Position numbers and translations under genes: made by a program | NCBI RefSeq assembly: GCF_008033135.1 | Contig: NZ_CP041335.1 | Location: 1,617,925 to 1,681,924, forward strand | Direction: 5' to 3' | DNA: 64,000 nt | From: Chitinolyticbacter meiyuanensis | GTDB lineage: Bacteria; Pseudomonadota; Gammaproteobacteria; Burkholderiales; Chitinibacteraceae | Shown: positions 31,665 to 41,905 of the stretch, one piece after another | Layout: each line of letters begins with the position of its first letter | Numbering within the stretch: position 1 is the stretch's first letter | Notes under the pieces: model-generated | The model's input: only the letters and a program-made list of their open reading frames with translations | What the model was told of the DNA's origin: nothing | The model's database searches: none

Positions 31665-33551
31665 TCAGGCCCAGTCGCCACGAAGACCGCGAACGCGTGA
31701 CTCGAGCAGTTCGGCTGTCGATTCGCTGGCGGGGACTGGTTCGCCGACGGCTAAGCCAATGCGCGACCAGGCGCGGCGCGGCCACTTCATCATGGCTGCC
31801 CCATCCTTGCGGCTGAAGAAGCTGCCCCACAGGCCTTGCAGCGCCATCGGCACTACCGGTACCGGGGTGCGGCGGATGATCTCGTCAATGCCGGGGCGGA
31901 ACGGCTGGATGGCGCCGTCGCGGGTAATGCCGCCTTCGGGGAAGATGCAGACCACTTCGCCGGCTTCCAGGTATTCGGCTACTCGATCGAAGGCCTTGGC
32001 CTTCATTGCTGCGTCTTCCTTGGCCGGTGCAATCGGGATGGCGCCCGCGGTCTTGAAGATGAACTTTAATACCGGAATCTTGAAGATACGATGGTCCATC
32101 ACGAAACGCACCGGGCGGCGCACTGCACCGGCGATGATCAGCGCATCCATGAAGCTAACGTGGTTGCACACCAGCACGCAGGCGCCTTCGTCCGGAATGC
32201 GTTCGAGGTCCTGGTGGCGTACCCGGTACAGCGTGTGGGTGGCGATCCACACCAGGAAGCGCATCAGGAATTCGGGGATGAGCGTGTAGATGTAGAGCGC
32301 GACGGCAATGTTCATCAACGACACGGTCAGCAGCAGTCCCGCCACCGTCAGGCCGGCGTTCAGCAGCACGATGCACATGCCGGCGGCGACTACCATGAAC
32401 AGCGAATTGAGGATGTTGTTGGCGGCGATCGCACGCGACACGAACGCTTTCTCGGTGCGCGTCTGCACCAAGGCATACATCGGCACGATGAAAAGGCCGC
32501 CGAAGCCGCCGAGCAGCACGATGTCAATCATTACCCGCCAGTGCGCGGCCACGCTGACAAAGCCGGCCAGATCGTAGAGCTGTGTCGGTGCCGCGAGCGC
32601 GGACAACGCAAAATAGAGGTCAATGCCGAATACACTCATGCCGATCGAGCCGAACGGCACGAGGCCGAGCTCGACCTTGCGGCCGGACAGCTTCTCGCAC
32701 AGCGTGGAACCGACCCCGACCCCGGCGGAGAACAGCGTGATCAGGAAGGTATACACGCCGGGGTTGCCACCGATGGTATTGCGAGCAAGATCCGGCAGTT
32801 GGGTCAGATAGACCGAGCCGAAAAACCAGAACCAGGAAATGCCCATCAGTGAATGGAACACCGTGCGGTTGCGATGCACGTGGCTGAGGATGTGCCAGGT
32901 TTCGCCAAACACGTTCCAGTTGATCTTGATATCGGGCGCGGGAGGGGCGGCTGGGGGCATGGAGCGACTGGTCAGCCAGCCGGCGACGGCCACGCCGACG
33001 CAGGCGTAGATGATCAGCATCTCACCGTGCGGCTGATGCTGGATGATCAGCGTGCCGGCGATCTGCCCGAGCAGGATGGCGATGAAGGTACCGGCCTCGA
33101 TCAGGCCGTTGCCACCCAGCAGCTCCTCTTCCTTCAAATACTGTGGCAGCACCGAGTATTTCAGCGGCCCGAACAGCGTGGAGTGCAATCCCATCAGGAA
33201 CAGGCAGGTGAACAGGATGGTGGCGTTCTTCTGGTAGAAGCCCATGCCCGCCAGCACCATGATGGCGATCTCCAGGAGCTTGATCCACTGGGCCAGCCGC
33301 GCCTTGTCGTATTTCTCGGCCAACTGCCCGGCGAAGGCGGAGAACAGGAAGAACGGCAGAATGAAGATGCCGGCTGCGGCATTGACCAGCGTCTTGGCGT
33401 CGAGCCCGGCGGTGGATAGCCCGTAGAACGCAATCATCACCAGGAAGGCGTTCTTGAACAGGTTGTCGTTGAAGGCGCCGAGGAACTGAGTACCGAACAG
33501 CGGCAGGAAGCGGCGCGAGGCAAACAGGTCGAACTGGTTGGGCTTGTGCAT
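31665..33551 (-). CDS. LplT-like MFS transporter fused to a 1-acylglycerol-3-phosphate acyltransferase
   Basis: A 628-residue protein. An MFS domain with twelve helices (residues 1-410; FLPLFGTQFLGAFNDNLFKNAFLVM matches LplT-type lysophospholipid flippases) is followed by a PlsC-type acyltransferase domain. That domain has NHVSFMDALII (NHxxxxD) and CIFPEGGITRDG. It would import lysophospholipid and re-acylate it. The E. coli Aas partner also carries an AMP-binding acyl-ACP synthetase, which is missing here. No adjacent gene supplies it. Confidence 0.88.
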   Translation of the reverse strand: MHKPNQFDLFASRRFLPLFGTQFLGAFNDNLFKNAFLVMIAFYGLSTAGLDAKTLVNAAAGIFILPFFLFSAFAGQLAEKYDKARLAQWIKLLEIAIMVLAGMGFYQKNATILFTCLFLMGLHSTLFGPLKYSVLPQYLKEEELLGGNGLIEAGTFIAILLGQIAGTLIIQHQPHGEMLIIYACVGVAVAGWLTSRSMPPAAPPAPDIKINWNVFGETWHILSHVHRNRTVFHSLMGISWFWFFGSVYLTQLPDLARNTIGGNPGVYTFLITLFSAGVGVGSTLCEKLSGRKVELGLVPFGSIGMSVFGIDLYFALSALAAPTQLYDLAGFVSVAAHWRVMIDIVLLGGFGGLFIVPMYALVQTRTEKAFVSRAIAANNILNSLFMVVAAGMCIVLLNAGLTVAGLLLTVSLMNIAVALYIYTLIPEFLMRFLVWIATHTLYRVRHQDLERIPDEGACVLVCNHVSFMDALIIAGAVRRPVRFVMDHRIFKIPVLKFIFKTAGAIPIAPAKEDAAMKAKAFDRVAEYLEAGEVVCIFPEGGITRDGAIQPFRPGIDEIIRRTPVPVVPMALQGLWGSFFSRKDGAAMMKWPRRAWSRIGLAVGEPVPASESTAELLESRVRGLRGDWA

Positions 33552-33642
33552 GACGGCCTGATTGGATGGAGTGGCGACAGTCTAGCCCAAGCCCCACGCG
33601 CTGCGCATCCGCACGCAGCGCGTGTTGCAGCGCTGCCTCGCG

Positions 33643-35685
33643 TCAGACGCGGAACACCGAGATCTTCTCGCGCAGTGCCTCGGCCTGACTGCGCAGCGCG
33701 CGGGTGGCGTCGCGATTGCTGGCGGCAATGCGCGAGTTCTCCTCGGCAAGCTGCGCCACGCTTTCCACGCCTTGCGCCAGTTGGGTGCCAGCCTGCGATT
33801 GCTCGCGGGTGGCGCCGGCGATGTCGGCGATCACGGCCACCACATGGTCGGCATGCTCGCGGATGGCGCTGAGCCCTGCGTCGGTGCGCTCGGCAAAGCC
33901 CACGCCATCGCCCATCCGATCCGACACCTCGACGATCTGCGTGGCCATCTGCTGGGTTTCGCCGACGATGTCGCCGATCAGTTTGCCAATCTCCTCGGTG
34001 GAATGGCCGGTACGCTCGGCGAGCTTGCGCACTTCGTCCGCGACCACGGCAAAGCCACGACCCTGCTCACCGGCGCGGGCCGCCTCGATGGCTGCGTTCA
34101 GCGCCAGCAGGTTGGTCTGGTCGGCGATCTCCTTGATCACGCTGACGATCTGCCGGATCTCCGAGGAGCGCGCGCCGAGGTCGGCGATGCGCTCGGCCGA
34201 TTGCTGCGTGGCGCCGGCAATGGTGCGCATCTCGCTGACCATGTGCTCGACCGTATCCTTGCCATCCAGTACCGCGCCGCGCGCGGACTGGCTGGCATTG
34301 GCGGCATCGCTGGCGTTGTCGGCGATATGGCTGATGCTCACCGAGATCTGCTCGACGGTGGCCGCCATGGTCGAGGCCGATTCGCTCTGGTGCCGGCTTG
34401 CCTCGCTCATCTGGCCGCTGGCCGCTTCCAGCTCGCCTGCGGTGCGCTCCACGTGGCTGGCGGTCTGGCGGATATCGGCCACCAGCTTTTCCAGTTTTTC
34501 CGCCGCTTCATTGAAATGCAGTGCCAGCCGGTCGAGCTCGTTGCGGCTGTGGTGATCGCTGCCGGCCGGCAAGCGTGCAGTGAGATCGCCGCCGCCGAAG
34601 CGATCGAGCGTGGCCACCACCGTTGCCAGCGGCTTGAGCTGGTGCTTGAGGCCCAGATGCAGCAGCACCAGCATGGCAAGGCCCATCAGCGCGCTGATCA
34701 CGATCAGCCGGTTGCGCAGCGCGATGCCTTCGGCGATGAATTCGTCGACGTAGCTGCCGCTGGCGACGATCCAGTCCCACTTCGGCACCTTGGCATAGGC
34801 GACGAGCTTGCTGCGGGTCTGGCCGTCGGCATCGGGCCAGTCGTATTCGTAGCGGCCGTTGCCAGTGTCGACCAGGTGCTTGATCACCACCAGTTCCTCA
34901 CCACCGAGCACTTCGCCCGCTGCTTTGTTCTCCTGACTGGGATGGGCGATGAAGTTGGCGACGCCGTCGCCCTCGGTCGGCGCCAGCACGAACACGTAGC
35001 CGGTCTTGCCGACGACCACGCGCTTGAGCATCTCGCGCAGCGCACCGATCTCCTGGTCCAGCCCAATGCGCACCTGATACCAGCCGGCGATCTGGCCGGC
35101 CGCGTTGCGCAGCGGCGTGGCCCGCGTCATGTAGTGCTTGCCGCTGCGCATCACTACGCCGGTGTAGTCCTCACCCTTGGCCATGGCTTGTGGAATGGGA
35201 TCGTGGGACTTGACCTCGCTGCCAAGCATCGATTTGCCAGCCTTGTCCTTCAGCAGTGTGGCTACCCGCAGCCAACGGCCATCCTTGGCCTTGGCCACGA
35301 TGGCGGCTTCACCACCGGTGAGGGTCTTGTAGCGCTCCAGCAGGTCGCTGCGGCCATTGATCGCTTCGCTGCCGGCCATCACCTGCGGTGCGCTGGCCTC
35401 GCCAGTGGTGACTTCGGTATCGGTGATCGAAAGTTCGCCCGGCAGTTGGCGGGCAAACAGATCGAGCAGGCCCTGCGAGCGGGCCACGGCGCCGCGGTAC
35501 GCGAGTTCCAGACTGCCGTTGACCAGCTGCACCTGGTTGTCGAGTTCATGCTGGGCTACGCCGAGCGCCGAGCGTTTGACACTGATGCTGGTGAAGACGA
35601 TCAGCGCGCCAAAGATCAGCACGCAAACCAGGGTGCCGAGCAACACCGTCTGTTCGACGATGGGGCGTTGCCGGAATCGGACCAT
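33643..35685 (-). CDS. Methyl-accepting chemotaxis protein with a Cache sensor
   Basis: A 680-residue chemoreceptor. An N-terminal membrane helix ([19 protein letters not shown]) precedes a periplasmic Cache_3/Cache_2-type domain (about 45-345; [28 protein letters not shown]) and a second membrane helix ([19 protein letters not shown]). A HAMP domain then leads to the signalling hairpin with [41 protein letters not shown]. Cache receptors sense small organic ligands; the ligand here is unknown. There is no C-terminal pentapeptide. No other chemotaxis genes are nearby. Confidence 0.92.
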   Translation of the reverse strand: MVRFRQRPIVEQTVLLGTLVCVLIFGALIVFTSISVKRSALGVAQHELDNQVQLVNGSLELAYRGAVARSQGLLDLFARQLPGELSITDTEVTTGEASAPQVMAGSEAINGRSDLLERYKTLTGGEAAIVAKAKDGRWLRVATLLKDKAGKSMLGSEVKSHDPIPQAMAKGEDYTGVVMRSGKHYMTRATPLRNAAGQIAGWYQVRIGLDQEIGALREMLKRVVVGKTGYVFVLAPTEGDGVANFIAHPSQENKAAGEVLGGEELVVIKHLVDTGNGRYEYDWPDADGQTRSKLVAYAKVPKWDWIVASGSYVDEFIAEGIALRNRLIVISALMGLAMLVLLHLGLKHQLKPLATVVATLDRFGGGDLTARLPAGSDHHSRNELDRLALHFNEAAEKLEKLVADIRQTASHVERTAGELEAASGQMSEASRHQSESASTMAATVEQISVSISHIADNASDAANASQSARGAVLDGKDTVEHMVSEMRTIAGATQQSAERIADLGARSSEIRQIVSVIKEIADQTNLLALNAAIEAARAGEQGRGFAVVADEVRKLAERTGHSTEEIGKLIGDIVGETQQMATQIVEVSDRMGDGVGFAERTDAGLSAIREHADHVVAVIADIAGATREQSQAGTQLAQGVESVAQLAEENSRIAASNRDATRALRSQAEALREKISVFRV

Positions 35686-35737
35686 GATGCGCTCCCGCGC
35701 CCGACGGGGCGCCTGAGCACGTTATAGCCAGCGCTGC

Positions 35738-36838
35738 CTATGCCGGCCAGATGGCGCCGAGTATTCGCGGGCCCTTGGCGCCGGTGACCTGCGCAAGATT
35801 GCCGGGCTGGCGACTGACGCAGCGTTGCGCCAGCCAGGCGAAGGCATAGGCCTCGACCCAGTCCGGCTCGACACCCAGCGCGGCAGTGGTTGCGACCACC
35901 ACACCGGGCAAGGCCGCCGTCAGGCCGTGCATCAACAGTGCGTTGTGCGCACCGCCGCCGCAGACATAAACCTCGTCCACGCTTGGCGCCTGCAGCAGCA
36001 CGGCATCGGCAATGCTGCGCACGGTGAGCGCTGCCAGCGTGGCCTGCACATCCTGTGGCGCATCGCTGCGACCGGAAAGACGGCTTTGCAGCCAGCGCAG
36101 GTGAAAGAGATCGCGGCCAGTGCTCTTGGGGGCAGGCAACAGGAAATACGGTTCGGCCAGCAATAGGTCCAGCAGGTCCTCGCGCACTTGGCCGCTGGCG
36201 GCCCATTGTCCGCCCAGATCGTAGCGCTGGCCCTGGTGCTGCTCAATCCAGGCGTCGAGCAACACGTTGCCGGGCCCGGTGTCGAAGCCGGTGGCATCGC
36301 CACGGACTGGCAGGTCAGTAAGGTTGGCAATGCCGCCGATGTTGACGATGACGCGATGCCGGCCAGGATCGGCGAACACAGCCTGGTGGAAGGCGGGCAC
36401 CAGCGGTGCGCCCTGGCCACCGGCGGCGACATCGCGTGAGCGGAAGTCGCCGACCACGCTGATGCCGGTCAGCTCGGCAAGCCGGGCATGGTTGCCGAGC
36501 TGCAGCGTGTAGCCGGCTTCCGGTTGGTGGCGCACGGTCTGGCCATGGTTGCCGATGGCGACGACCCGGGCTGGATCGACGCTAGCGCGCAGCAGCAGCG
36601 CCAGCACGGCTTCGGCATAGCAATCGGCGAGCTGGTTGCCGGCGATGGCCGCCAGATGCAGTTCGTCGTTGCCGCTACGCTGCAGCTGCATCAAGGTGGT
36701 GCGTAGTGACTGGGGCAGCGGGCGACCCTGCGCAGCGACCAATCGCGGCGTGACGGTGGAGAAGTCGACCAGGGCGGCGTCGACGCCGTCAAGGCTGGTA
36801 CCGGTCATCAGGCCGATATAGAAGGGCGCGTCGGACAT
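35738..36838 (-). CDS. anmK: Anhydro-N-acetylmuramic acid kinase
   Basis: A 366-residue protein starting MSDAPFYIGLMTGTSLDGVDAALVDF, the conserved AnmK phosphate-binding segment. IGNHGQTVRHQP, DATGFDTGPGNVLLDAWI and YVCGGGAHNALLM follow. It phosphorylates and opens 1,6-anhydro-MurNAc in cell-wall recycling. The mepM-like peptidase gene lies next to it on the same strand, a typical Neisseriales neighbour. Confidence 0.95.
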   Translation of the reverse strand: MSDAPFYIGLMTGTSLDGVDAALVDFSTVTPRLVAAQGRPLPQSLRTTLMQLQRSGNDELHLAAIAGNQLADCYAEAVLALLLRASVDPARVVAIGNHGQTVRHQPEAGYTLQLGNHARLAELTGISVVGDFRSRDVAAGGQGAPLVPAFHQAVFADPGRHRVIVNIGGIANLTDLPVRGDATGFDTGPGNVLLDAWIEQHQGQRYDLGGQWAASGQVREDLLDLLLAEPYFLLPAPKSTGRDLFHLRWLQSRLSGRSDAPQDVQATLAALTVRSIADAVLLQAPSVDEVYVCGGGAHNALLMHGLTAALPGVVVATTAALGVEPDWVEAYAFAWLAQRCVSRQPGNLAQVTGAKGPRILGAIWPA

Positions 36839-36958
36839 GGCGGGGCAGGGCCGTAGTAAGGTTGGGTATGATGCCCGAGTTTAGCCAAGCCCGGCTAAAC
36901 CGTCGCCACCGCTCGGCCCAAGATGCCGTCGTCCTGTCCGCTGTCGCGCCGCAATGAA

Positions 36959-36982
36959 ACAGGGGCGCCATGGCGCCCCTGT
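36959..36982 (-). terminator. Terminator after the M23 peptidase gene
   Basis: ACAGGGGCGCC-at-GGCGCCCCTGT, followed by TTTCATT on the minus strand, about 20 bases after the peptidase stop. The stem is the same as at 31621. Confidence 0.75.
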
Positions 36983-37003
36983 CGGTTGGGCCATCGGGCG
37001 GGC

Positions 37004-38311
37004 TTAATCCAGCCGGGCCACTTCCACGCGTGCCAGCAGGTCGAGTTGCGCGTTGAGTTGTTGTGCCTGCGGGCGGAAACGCGCGAACTCGCGTACGTCC
37101 AGCGCCTTGGCGTGTGGCAGGTTGAGCTTGGTCGGGTCGACTTGGTTGCCGGCGATCTTGAACTCGTAGTGCAGGTGCGGCCCGGTGGCGCGACCGGTGC
37201 TGCCGACGAAACCGACCAGATCGCCTTGGCGGATGCGCTGGCCTTGCTTGAGGCCCGGTGCAAAACCGCTCATATGGCCGTAGAGCGTGCTGTAGGCGCC
37301 CTGGTGCTGGATTTCCACGGCATTGCCATAGGCCCCCTTGACGCCGGCGAAGGTGACGACGCCATCCGAGGCCGCACGGATGCGGGTACCGGTCGGCGCA
37401 GCGTAGTCGATGCCCTTGTGCTGCTTCCACTCCCTGAGAATCGGGTGGAAGCGCATCGAGAAGCCGGAGGAAATCCGCGAGAACTCGACCGGCGTCTGCA
37501 GGAAGCTTTTCTTCAGGCTCTCGCCCTTGGGCGAGTAGTAGGCACCGTCGCCTGGCTGCGATTCATACCAGAGGGCCTGCAGCTTGCGGCCGGAATTGAC
37601 GAACTCGGCAGCAAGGATGCGACCGGTCTTCACCACCTGACCGTCGAGCGTATAGGTCTCGTAGACCACACCGAAGCGATCGCCCTTCTGCAACTTGCGG
37701 TGAAAGTCGATCTCGCCTTCGAAGATCTCGATCAACTGGCGGGTCACTTCGTCCGGCAGCTCGACCCGGTCGGTCGCGGCGAACAGCGAGCTGTTGATGG
37801 TGCCGGACTTGAACGCGGTCTCGCGGGCAAGCGCAGCCGGCGCTTGGTTAACGACAAAGCCGTCACCGGCGGCGCGCAGCTGCAGCTCGGTGTTGTCCAC
37901 TGCCACATAGCGCAGCTGCAACAGCTTGCCTTCAGGCGTGGTCTGCGCGCGGATCACACGGCCGGCCCGCAACTCGTACAGCGGCTTGGCCGTGGCATCC
38001 CGGCGGATGAAATCGGTGGCGGCATCGTCGTCGACACCGAGGCGCACGATAAGTGCGGACAGCGTATCGCCGGGCCGGATCACTTCCTCGCGCCAGAACG
38101 GCGTGCTGGCGACGCGGCTGACGAGCTCGGGCGCGGACAGCGACTCCGTCACCGGAGTGACTGCTACCGCTTCCTGCGGGCCGAATTCGGCCACGCCATA
38201 GGCGGCAAAAGTCACCAGGGTGGGCAGTGCCACTGCGGCGGCGAGCCAGGTACGGCGGCCGGCAGACTGGGGGGCGGAGGGCTTTTCGGGTAGAATTTGT
38301 GGGCTGTACAT
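37004..38311 (-). CDS. M23-family murein endopeptidase, MepM-like
   Basis: A 435-residue protein. It has an N-terminal basic stretch and membrane anchor (TWLAAAVALPTLVTFAAYG), a LysM/OapA-like segment (FWREEVIRPGDTLSALIVRLGV) and a C-terminal peptidase M23 domain. The metal ligands fall in HPILREWKQHKGIDYAAP and in GPHLHYEFK; the HxH motif is intact. It cuts D,D-crosslinks in peptidoglycan at the inner membrane face of the periplasm. It is divergent from tyrS, and followed by a terminator and anmK. Confidence 0.9.
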   Translation of the reverse strand: MYSPQILPEKPSAPQSAGRRTWLAAAVALPTLVTFAAYGVAEFGPQEAVAVTPVTESLSAPELVSRVASTPFWREEVIRPGDTLSALIVRLGVDDDAATDFIRRDATAKPLYELRAGRVIRAQTTPEGKLLQLRYVAVDNTELQLRAAGDGFVVNQAPAALARETAFKSGTINSSLFAATDRVELPDEVTRQLIEIFEGEIDFHRKLQKGDRFGVVYETYTLDGQVVKTGRILAAEFVNSGRKLQALWYESQPGDGAYYSPKGESLKKSFLQTPVEFSRISSGFSMRFHPILREWKQHKGIDYAAPTGTRIRAASDGVVTFAGVKGAYGNAVEIQHQGAYSTLYGHMSGFAPGLKQGQRIRQGDLVGFVGSTGRATGPHLHYEFKIAGNQVDPTKLNLPHAKALDVREFARFRPQAQQLNAQLDLLARVEVARLD

Positions 38312-38426
38312 CGTATCGGGCGTGCTTCCAAGTGCGCGGCAAGCGTAACAAAACTTGTACGCGCTGCCAAATCCAATTTGGTGTAATTTCCTTTATTTCC
38401 ATAGGCTTACCAGCCGCTGATCCCCC

Positions 38427-39665
38427 ATGGCCGAACAAGAACAAGCTCCCCTGCATCCGGAAATCGAAGCCGCGCTCGCGATCATCAAGCGCGGCGTGGA
38501 AGAGCTGATTCCGGAAGACGAACTGATCCGTAAGCTGGAAAAGAGCCGGGTCAGCGGCGTGCCACTGAAGATCAAGGCCGGGTTCGACCCGACCGCGCCG
38601 GACCTGCACCTCGGGCACACCGTGCTGATCAACAAGATGCGCCAGCTGCAAGACCTTGGCCACGCGGCACAGTTCCTGATCGGTGACTTCACCGGTCGAA
38701 TCGGGGACCCGACCGGCAAGAACACCACCCGTCCGCCGCTGACCGAAGAAGACGTGAAGCGCAATGCCGAGACCTACGAGCGGCAGGTGTTCAAGATACT
38801 CGATCGCGAAAAGACGCAGGTGCTGTTCAATTCGGCTTGGCTCACCGATCTGGGGGCTGTCGGCATGCTCAAGCTGGCATCGAGCATTACGGTCGCGCGG
38901 ATGCTGGAGCGCGATGACTTCTCCAAGCGCTTCGCGGGCAACCAGCCGATCGCCGTCCACGAGTTCATGTATCCGCTCCTACAGGGTTATGACTCGGTGG
39001 CGATGCAAAGCGACATGGAGCTGGGCGGTACTGACCAGAAGTTCAACCTGCTGATGGGCCGCATGCTGCAGCAACAGCACGGCCAGGCACCGCAGGTGGT
39101 GCTGATGATGCCGCTGTTGGTGGGACTCGACGGCACGAACAAGATGAGCAAGTCGCTGGGCAACTACATCGGCATCGACGAGCCGGCGACCGAGATCTTC
39201 GGCAAGATGATGAGCGTGTCCGACACGCTGATGTGGCGTTACTTCGAGTTGTTGTCGTTCCGGGCTATGAGCGAGATCGAGCAGTTCAAGGCCGATATCG
39301 ACGGTGGCCGCAATCCGCGTGATGTGAAGGTGCTGCTGGCGCAGGAGATCGTCGCTCGTTTCCATGGTCAGGCGGCGGCTGAGCATGCGCTGGCCGATTT
39401 CGAGGCCCGCTTCCAGAAGGGCGCCATGCCCGACGAGATGCCGGAGTTCACGCTGGCGGCCGATGGGACTGGCCTTGTCGTGACTGCGGTATTGAAAGAA
39501 GCCCAGCTGTGCCCGTCGACCAGCCAGGCGATGCGCGACATCCAGGCGGGCGCGGTCAAGCTGAACGGTGAAAAGGTCGCCGACAAGGCGTTGCAGGTCG
39601 CCAAGGGCGAGACCGTGGTATTGCAGGTAGGCAAGCGCAAGTTCGCACGCGTCACCATAGCCTGA
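38427..39665 (+). CDS. tyrS: Tyrosyl-tRNA synthetase
   Basis: A 412-residue class I synthetase. The HIGH-like motif is in [12 protein letters not shown]; the KMSKS loop is exact in [14 protein letters not shown]. The C-terminal S4 RNA-binding domain is in [21 protein letters not shown]. It belongs to the long TyrS type common in proteobacteria. The terminator at 39683-39712 follows. Confidence 0.97.
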   Translation: MAEQEQAPLHPEIEAALAIIKRGVEELIPEDELIRKLEKSRVSGVPLKIKAGFDPTAPDLHLGHTVLINKMRQLQDLGHAAQFLIGDFTGRIGDPTGKNTTRPPLTEEDVKRNAETYERQVFKILDREKTQVLFNSAWLTDLGAVGMLKLASSITVARMLERDDFSKRFAGNQPIAVHEFMYPLLQGYDSVAMQSDMELGGTDQKFNLLMGRMLQQQHGQAPQVVLMMPLLVGLDGTNKMSKSLGNYIGIDEPATEIFGKMMSVSDTLMWRYFELLSFRAMSEIEQFKADIDGGRNPRDVKVLLAQEIVARFHGQAAAEHALADFEARFQKGAMPDEMPEFTLAADGTGLVVTAVLKEAQLCPSTSQAMRDIQAGAVKLNGEKVADKALQVAKGETVVLQVGKRKFARVTIA

Positions 39666-39682
39666 TCTGCTCTGCGTCCACA

Positions 39683-39712
39683 GCAAAACACCCGCTATAA
39701 GCGGGTGTTTTG
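39683..39712. terminator. Bidirectional terminator between tyrS and the leftward lipoprotein gene
   Basis: GCAAAACACCCGC-tataa-GCGGGTGTTTTGC. It has A and T tracts on both sides and lies between convergent genes. Confidence 0.88.
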
Positions 39713-39728
39713 CTTGTGCGGACTGTTG

Positions 39729-40037
39729 TTACTGCGCCGCAGCGATATGGTCGACCTGCAGTTGCGGCAGCAGCAGGCCATTTGCGGGCGGTGGCCGGAT
39801 CACCTTGCCGCTGACGCGCACCGCCTGTCGCTGCCAGCTGCTGCGCTGTTCCGCGCTCAATCCGAGTAGTTCCCAACGGCCCTGATCGGCAGTCTCCAGC
39901 ACCACGCTCACATGCGGGGCGTTGCCCTTGAGCAGCAGCTGCCCCCTCAGCGTGGTGGCGTCGCCCGCCGTCGGCGCCGCGCAGGCAACGACGGCAAGCG
40001 GGAACAGCAGTGTAAGCAACAGGCGGCCACGACTCAT
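39729..40037 (-). CDS. Small lipoprotein
   Basis: A 102-residue protein with a lipoprotein signal (LLTLLFPLAVVACAAPTAG; lipobox VVAC). The body (TLRGQLLLKGNAPHVSVVLE and RWELLGLSAEQRSSWQRQAVRVSGKVIRPP) reads as an OB-like beta barrel. Its start overlaps the stop of the metallopeptidase gene (four bases), so the two are one unit. Confidence 0.7.
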   Translation of the reverse strand: MSRGRLLLTLLFPLAVVACAAPTAGDATTLRGQLLLKGNAPHVSVVLETADQGRWELLGLSAEQRSSWQRQAVRVSGKVIRPPPANGLLLPQLQVDHIAAAQ

Positions 40038-41715
40038 TGCACAATCACCGACAGCGTGGTGCCCGGTGGCACGCTGATGGTTTCGTTGTAGCTATTGCCC
40101 GCCGGCGTACGCACGACTGGGAAGTGCGCATAGCCTTGCAGCATTGATGGTACCGACGAGGGCAGCACGCGATCAGCCAGGTAGTCAGGCCCATTGATGC
40201 CCGGCAAGGTGTAGCCGCTATCGATGCGCTCCGGATAGCCGAAGGTGGCGGGGGTACCGAGAGCAGGTAGCAGCGCAATGCTGGTGCCCCAGCGGCGTAC
40301 CGCGTCAGCCAGGCCCAGGCCGCCGACGCCGCGGATCGCGTTGTCGAGCAAGGTCACCGAATTGCTGCTGCTGTCGTCGCGTAGCAGGCGCCTATAGAAC
40401 TCGACACCATAGTAGCGCAGCAGGTAGCCGCCGAAGCTGCCATTCACGCTGTAGCTGAAGCAGGCGGAGCCCGAATCGTCGTCCCAGGTCGTCACGTTGC
40501 AGTTGTACCCGGCCTGGTTCAGCCAATCCGGGAAGCGACCATCGCGAATCGGGTGGTAGTCGGGATCAATCCGCAGGCCAACGATGTCCTCCATCATCAG
40601 CGCGCTGGTTTCCTCGAGGAAGGTATCGAAGGTGTTATCCAGCACCACTCCACGCTGATAGAAATTGATCATGTGGGTGAGCTCATGCGCCAGCGTATTG
40701 AGCTGGGTCTTGAGCCCGGTATCGCCCGCAGTGCGGTAGATGGTTTCAGTATCGAGGTAGAGCGACAGCGATTCGTTGCTTTGTGGTGTGCTCGTCGAGC
40801 GCTTGAAGTTGTTGTAGCTCCAGAAGTAGCCCATCAGGCCATAGGGTTGGTTGTCGTGATCGAAGTTGACCAGCACGATATCCAATTCCTGGTTGGGCCC
40901 AATCAGATCATTCAAGCTATGAGCGCCCCACGGCTCCCCTGCAAGCCCGGTGACCATGCCGTAGATTGCGTTGCTGCCGGTGCTGAACCGGCTGGCAATG
41001 GTGTCAAGCTGGGTCTCAGTCAGCCGGTCACCTGCGAATTCCCCATTCTCGACCCAGAAGTTGATGATGCGTCCATCGGCTGCAGTCAGCTTGCGACGTA
41101 GCGTCGCGGTGCGTGTCTCCATCTGATCGACATGGACATACCAGATCTGGTTATTGCCGACGATTGCCGCTGAAGGTTTTTCTGCGCTGGAAACGTTGCG
41201 ACTGATCTGCGGCGTGGTTCGATCCAGCGGTGGATTTCGGTTGAATTCGCGGATCTGGGCCGGGATCTGGTTGACAGGCTGTGCGGCATCGTCCCGAGCC
41301 AGCTGTGCGCGACGGGGCGAGCGCTGGAGTAGCGAGAGGGTGATTGGTGGCATCGATACTGCCGTTGACCGCTGGTTGGTGAACACCAGCGTCACCGTTT
41401 TGCCGCTGACGCCGGTGAGATTGACTGGTACGCCGGTGAACCCATTTGTGGTGTTGGTATAGCGCCAGAAGCCGACGCCGCTACCGGAATATTGAAGGTT
41501 GCTGGCAGCACAGCCAGCCCCACTACAATCGACGCCAAAAGAATTGTTGGCAACGGGTTGTGGAGGGAGCGGGGTGGGGGGGACGGAAGTAGGTGTCACC
41601 GAAGGTGTCGGTCCGGCGACGTTATCCCCCCCCCTCCGCAACCTGCGAGCAGGGTGATCGAAAGCAGGATCGCCGAACATACAGCTGCAGTTGGCTCATT
41701 TTTATAATGCTTCAT
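40034..41715 (-). pseudogene. M30-like zinc metallopeptidase lipoprotein, frame broken at a G9 tract (possibly phase-variable)
   Basis: The body (about 540 residues) has the zincin motif THELTHMINFYQ region (LAHELTHMINFYQRG) with a following FLEETSALMMEDIVG that carries the third ligand, as in the hyicolysin-type M30 group. The true start is an ATG at 41715 with GGAG upstream. Its frame encodes a lipoprotein signal (AILLSITLLAGCGGGG) and then runs into a nine-base G tract (41626-41634 as C on the + strand), after which the frame is wrong. With one more G (or two fewer) the signal and the protease would be joined and read on through DNVAGPTPSVTPTSV. As sequenced the exported form cannot be made. 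Sequencing error in the tract cannot be excluded. Confidence 0.8.
41626..41634. repeat. Mononucleotide tract C9 (G9 on the coding strand)
   Basis: It sits at codons 27-30 of the lipoprotein metallopeptidase. Tracts of G in signal regions are classic slippage sites in Neisseriales. The tract length alone decides whether the protease is in frame. Confidence 0.9.
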
Positions 41716-41905
41716 GGCAAGGCTCCGGCGAGCAGATTAAAGCCTAATTTCGCTTGGTTAAGTACCAGCTTAGTCCGACTGTCATAACGTCAAGGCTGCA
41801 AATACGTTGGAACGCACAGATGCTGTCAGTAGAGCATAGGACCAAACGTGCTGCTGAATCGTGGCTGGCTAAAACCTGACTTTTTGCCTTGAAACTTCTG
41901 CTCCG
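41716..41905. other. Intergenic region between the metallopeptidase and prlC
   Basis: About 190 bases, somewhat AT-rich, holding the promoter of the leftward metallopeptidase unit and the 3' end of prlC. No gene or clear terminator is visible. Confidence 0.4.

Noticed and set aside
33622..35727. 701-codon plus-strand frame opposite the chemoreceptor
   Set aside because: The minus strand has a full-length, motif-complete methyl-accepting chemotaxis protein; the plus frame is its shadow.
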